NCBI GenBank assembly: GCA_902528415.1
Contig: CABZSR010000017.1
Location: 1 to 35,275, forward strand
Origin: an uncultured SAR116 cluster alpha proteobacterium
GTDB taxonomy: Bacteria; Pseudomonadota; Alphaproteobacteria; Puniceispirillales; Marisalimonadaceae
DNA length: 35,275 bases
Direction of reading: 5' to 3'
Of this stretch, positions 33,194 through 35,275 are shown piece after piece (position 1 is the first letter of the stretch; each line of letters opens with the position of its first letter). The translations under genes and the position numbers were made by a program. Under the pieces are notes generated by a model that worked only from the letters and a program-made list of their open reading frames with translations, had not been told where the DNA came from and ran no database searches.

Positions 33194-33958
33194 TTAAACA
33201 TATGTCAAATTATTCTTACCCGAAACATCTTTACCTCTCATGTGATAAATTTTTCTATCAGCATATTTATTTACATTTAATTTTGAAAAAAGATTTTTAT
33301 CTTTAACCATTTGATGGTCAAAAATACTTGTCGTTGGCATAAATCTCATCGTGATTGCTCTTCTTGATTTAGATGATTTATTTGCCTCAGATCCATGAAC
33401 TAAATAGACATCATGAAGAGAAATTTGTCCTCTTTTTAAAATTAAATCGACTGCCTCAGTTTCGTTAAATTCTTCTTTATCTAACTCTTGATTAAGGGTC
33501 AGGTTTTTATTGTCGTTTAAATTGTGTGACTTTAGTTTTTTATCTAAGTGTGAACCTTTAATAAAACGTAAACAACCATTCTCTTGATTCGAATCATCTA
33601 TAGCAAGCCAGACAGTACAAGTTGCCAAAGGTCTAATTGGCCAATATTGTCCGTCTTGATGCCAAGGTGTAGCGTGACCATCAATAGCTGGCTTTGCAAA
33701 AAAACTTGAATTCCATAGCGCAAAGTCTGGTCCTATTAATTGTTCAACATAATTTAAAATAGTTTGGTCTGAGCAGAATTCTAAAAAGCTCTCATCATAA
33801 GATAATATTGCTGGACAGTAATTTTTAAATTCAGGGTGATTACTTAATAGTCTATTATGACTTTCTTCAATTTTATTAATTATATTTTCTGACATTTTAA
33901 AGTCTGGAACAACAAAACCATCTTTATGATAACGATCAATTTGAATCTTAGATAACAT
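33194..33958 (-). CDS. PhyH-family Fe(II)/2-oxoglutarate dioxygenase (third, divergent)
   Basis: This gene encodes 254 residues from the ATG at 33958, which follows GGAG by six bases. An upstream ATG at 33976 overlaps the preceding stop as ATGA and would add six residues; both are credible. Numbered from the longer form, the triad is H106-Q-D108 (PWHQDGQYWP) and H194 (YLVHGSEAN), with R205-R206 behind it. It is clearly in the same family as the two paralogues at 29243 and 31136 but much more diverged. It follows the TIM-barrel gene directly and precedes the thiolase. Confidence 0.92.
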   Translation of the reverse strand: MLSKIQIDRYHKDGFVVPDFKMSENIINKIEESHNRLLSNHPEFKNYCPAILSYDESFLEFCSDQTILNYVEQLIGPDFALWNSSFFAKPAIDGHATPWHQDGQYWPIRPLATCTVWLAIDDSNQENGCLRFIKGSHLDKKLKSHNLNDNKNLTLNQELDKEEFNETEAVDLILKRGQISLHDVYLVHGSEANKSSKSRRAITMRFMPTTSIFDHQMVKDKNLFSKLNVNKYADRKIYHMRGKDVSGKNNLTYV

Positions 33959-33972
33959 TTGTTTCTCCAATT

Positions 33973-34977
33973 TCATAAACCTAGAGTCTCTTCATTTTTA
34001 ACTGTTTCCCATGTCTTTTTCATCCAGTTTGTACATTCGATAGCTTGTTCAAAAAGCGAATACTTACAACCCTCTCCATAATCAGTATTAGGTATGAATT
34101 CAGTCGAAATTTGACCTAATTTACTCTTAGGATCTTTATAATGATATATCAAAAGGTTTCTTACACATTCCTTCCAAGGTTCTAAATAAGACTCTTTCCA
34201 TATTTCATTATATTCATTTTTTTTTGGTTTTTTAAAAGGATACTGGATACCTCTACCAATTGATCCATTTGGATGTTTTCCAAAAATGTTAATAGGGTTG
34301 TTAGGTATTGAAGATCTTGCGTGACAATGTTTTATCCATCCATTATTAATCCATTCTGATACAATGTTACCCTTTATGAAAGGATCAATGATAAGTTCCC
34401 CTCTTTCAATTTTTTTACCTGTATTAAATATTTTTTGTTCTTTTTTATTATCAATTTTAAAAATCACATGACTGTGATCAAGGGTTATATTAAATTCTAT
34501 ACCTTTATCTTCTATTAATTTGCCAAAATTAGAAACTCTTGGAAAATCTTCACTGCACATATTCACATGTATTTCAAAACAAGGTACGACCCCTAAATTC
34601 ATCCCAATATCATAAGCTTCTAAATATGCTTCTCTTACATCTAAATCACTAACAATTCTACCTTCAGTATTATATGATTGAATTTGTACATTATGTACAA
34701 TTGAGCCTAGATTTTTTGCAGTCTTTAGGTTCTTCTCTAAAAGTTCTTTATGATCCCCAATGGTATAAAACCACCCTCCTGCTCTGATCGGAATATTATA
34801 TCTTTCACTGGCTAATTTGAAATTTTCTATTTCATTATCCTCAGGAGTTTTGTCAACATAATCAAATATTCCAGTCTCTTTTACCATCAAGAAGCGTTCA
34901 TTTATACTTGGCATAGCGTCAAAAGAAGTGTGTTTTATGCCATTGGTTTGAATGCCGAATTTTAATTGATTTGTCAT
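33973..34977 (-). CDS. TIM-barrel protein, sugar-phosphate isomerase/epimerase (xylose isomerase-like) family
   Basis: This protein has about 334 residues from the ATG at 34977. A TTG at 35022 is in frame but would overlap the upstream oxygenase gene. The N-terminal KFGIQTNGIKH and the later HNVQIQSY, CFEIHVNM and ITLDHSHV segments look like the beta strands of an AP-endonuclease-2/xylose-isomerase-like barrel. E and H residues at the strand ends (for example in FEIHVN and LDHSH) are possible metal ligands. The reaction is unknown: epimerase, isomerase or lyase on a polar intermediate. It is wedged between a TauD-like and a PhyH-like oxygenase gene, which suggests it handles their product. 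Confidence 0.78.
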   Translation of the reverse strand: MTNQLKFGIQTNGIKHTSFDAMPSINERFLMVKETGIFDYVDKTPEDNEIENFKLASERYNIPIRAGGWFYTIGDHKELLEKNLKTAKNLGSIVHNVQIQSYNTEGRIVSDLDVREAYLEAYDIGMNLGVVPCFEIHVNMCSEDFPRVSNFGKLIEDKGIEFNITLDHSHVIFKIDNKKEQKIFNTGKKIERGELIIDPFIKGNIVSEWINNGWIKHCHARSSIPNNPINIFGKHPNGSIGRGIQYPFKKPKKNEYNEIWKESYLEPWKECVRNLLIYHYKDPKSKLGQISTEFIPNTDYGEGCKYSLFEQAIECTNWMKKTWETVKNEETLGL

Positions 34978-34999
34978 AAGTTTTTTACTGTTTAAAAAA

Positions 35000-35275
35000 T
35001 TAAAAAACAGCTTCTCCTTCAAGCATAACTCTATGCATTATCCTTAAGTGACTTACATCATAATCAGAATTAGCTTTATGCATGGTGCAACGATTATCCC
35101 AAATTACTAAATCACCTTTTTCATAATTATGCCTGTATTGAAACTTATCTTGAAATGAAAATTTATAAATTTCATCAAGAAGTTTATCGCTATCAGTTGC
35201 ATTAAACCCTAAGATATGATCAATCCTGTTAGGATTGATATATATGGATTTTTTATTGGATATGGGATGTGTCCT
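35000..35275 (-). CDS. TauD/TfdA-family dioxygenase, C-terminal part (cut by window edge)
   Basis: The reading frame enters from the right edge and ends with TAA at 35000-35002, giving the last 91 residues. WDNRCTMHKA carries the distal iron-binding His, and LRIMHRVMLEG the likely 2-oxoglutarate arginine region. The same WDNRCT-x-HKA core occurs in the TauD-like gene at 28328, so it is a second member of that family. The N-terminal half with the H-x-D motif lies outside. It ends 22 bases before the TIM-barrel gene and is the first visible gene of the operon. Confidence 0.9.
   Translation of the reverse strand, partial: RTHPISNKKSIYINPNRIDHILGFNATDSDKLLDEIYKFSFQDKFQYRHNYEKGDLVIWDNRCTMHKANSDYDVSHLRIMHRVMLEGEAVF

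Noticed and set aside
34978-35022. TTG start at 35022 for the TIM-barrel protein
   Set aside because: It would overlap the end of the upstream oxygenase gene by 23 bases and add 15 residues before the usual first beta strand; the ATG at 34977 fits better.
1-35275. CRISPR arrays, insertion sequences, rRNA genes
   Set aside because: No regularly spaced repeats, transposase genes or rRNA sequence were seen anywhere in the window.

Overview
The window looks like a chromosomal segment of a free-living marine alphaproteobacterium with a small, AT-rich genome (HIMB59, AEGEAN-169 or SAR11 type). This is inferred from the very AT-rich sequence, gaps of a few tens of bases between genes, two carboxylate/peptide uptake operons with their own binding proteins, and the many Fe(II)/2-oxoglutarate oxygenases and LysR regulators. 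No ribosomal or other strong taxonomic marker is present, so the assignment is tentative.

Layout. 1-2452: the tRNA end of an integrated element. A tRNA-Arg(TCG) is followed on its 3' side by a complete tyrosine integrase, a 785-base stretch without a gene that is full of inverted repeats (a candidate structured RNA), a terminator hairpin and a small gene of unknown function. The far end of the element is outside the window. 2501-10958 (minus strand): a DMT exporter, an NHL beta-propeller, then a peptide-type ABC transporter (binding protein, hairpin, two permeases, fused double ATPase) ending in an AbgB-like M20 amidohydrolase. 11071-12804 (plus): a LysR regulator and a short-chain dehydrogenase. 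12808-14747 (minus): an EthD-like protein overlapping a DadA-like oxidase by ATGA. 14812-16606: an RhlE-type helicase and a tiny MotA-like membrane protein.

16623-24466 (minus) is a seven-gene operon: sulfatase, TctB, TctA, TctC, hairpin, CoA-transferase, enolase-superfamily enzyme and a DehI-type 2-haloacid dehalogenase. It is divergent from a LysR gene at 24566. It reads as import and processing of a carboxylic acid carrying a sulfate and/or a 2-substituent.

25474-28314 holds a two-subunit aconitase X and a divergent enolase-superfamily gene, which may form a hydroxyproline-type pathway. 28328-35275 (minus) is one tightly packed run of at least eight genes. Five of them encode non-heme Fe(II)/2-oxoglutarate oxygenases (two TauD-like, three PhyH-like), interleaved with a thiolase, a MetX-fold hydrolase/acyltransferase and a TIM-barrel isomerase. 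I know of no described pathway with this composition.

The strongest candidates for something undescribed are the five-oxygenase operon, the sulfatase-to-dehalogenase operon, and the structured non-coding region beside the integrase.
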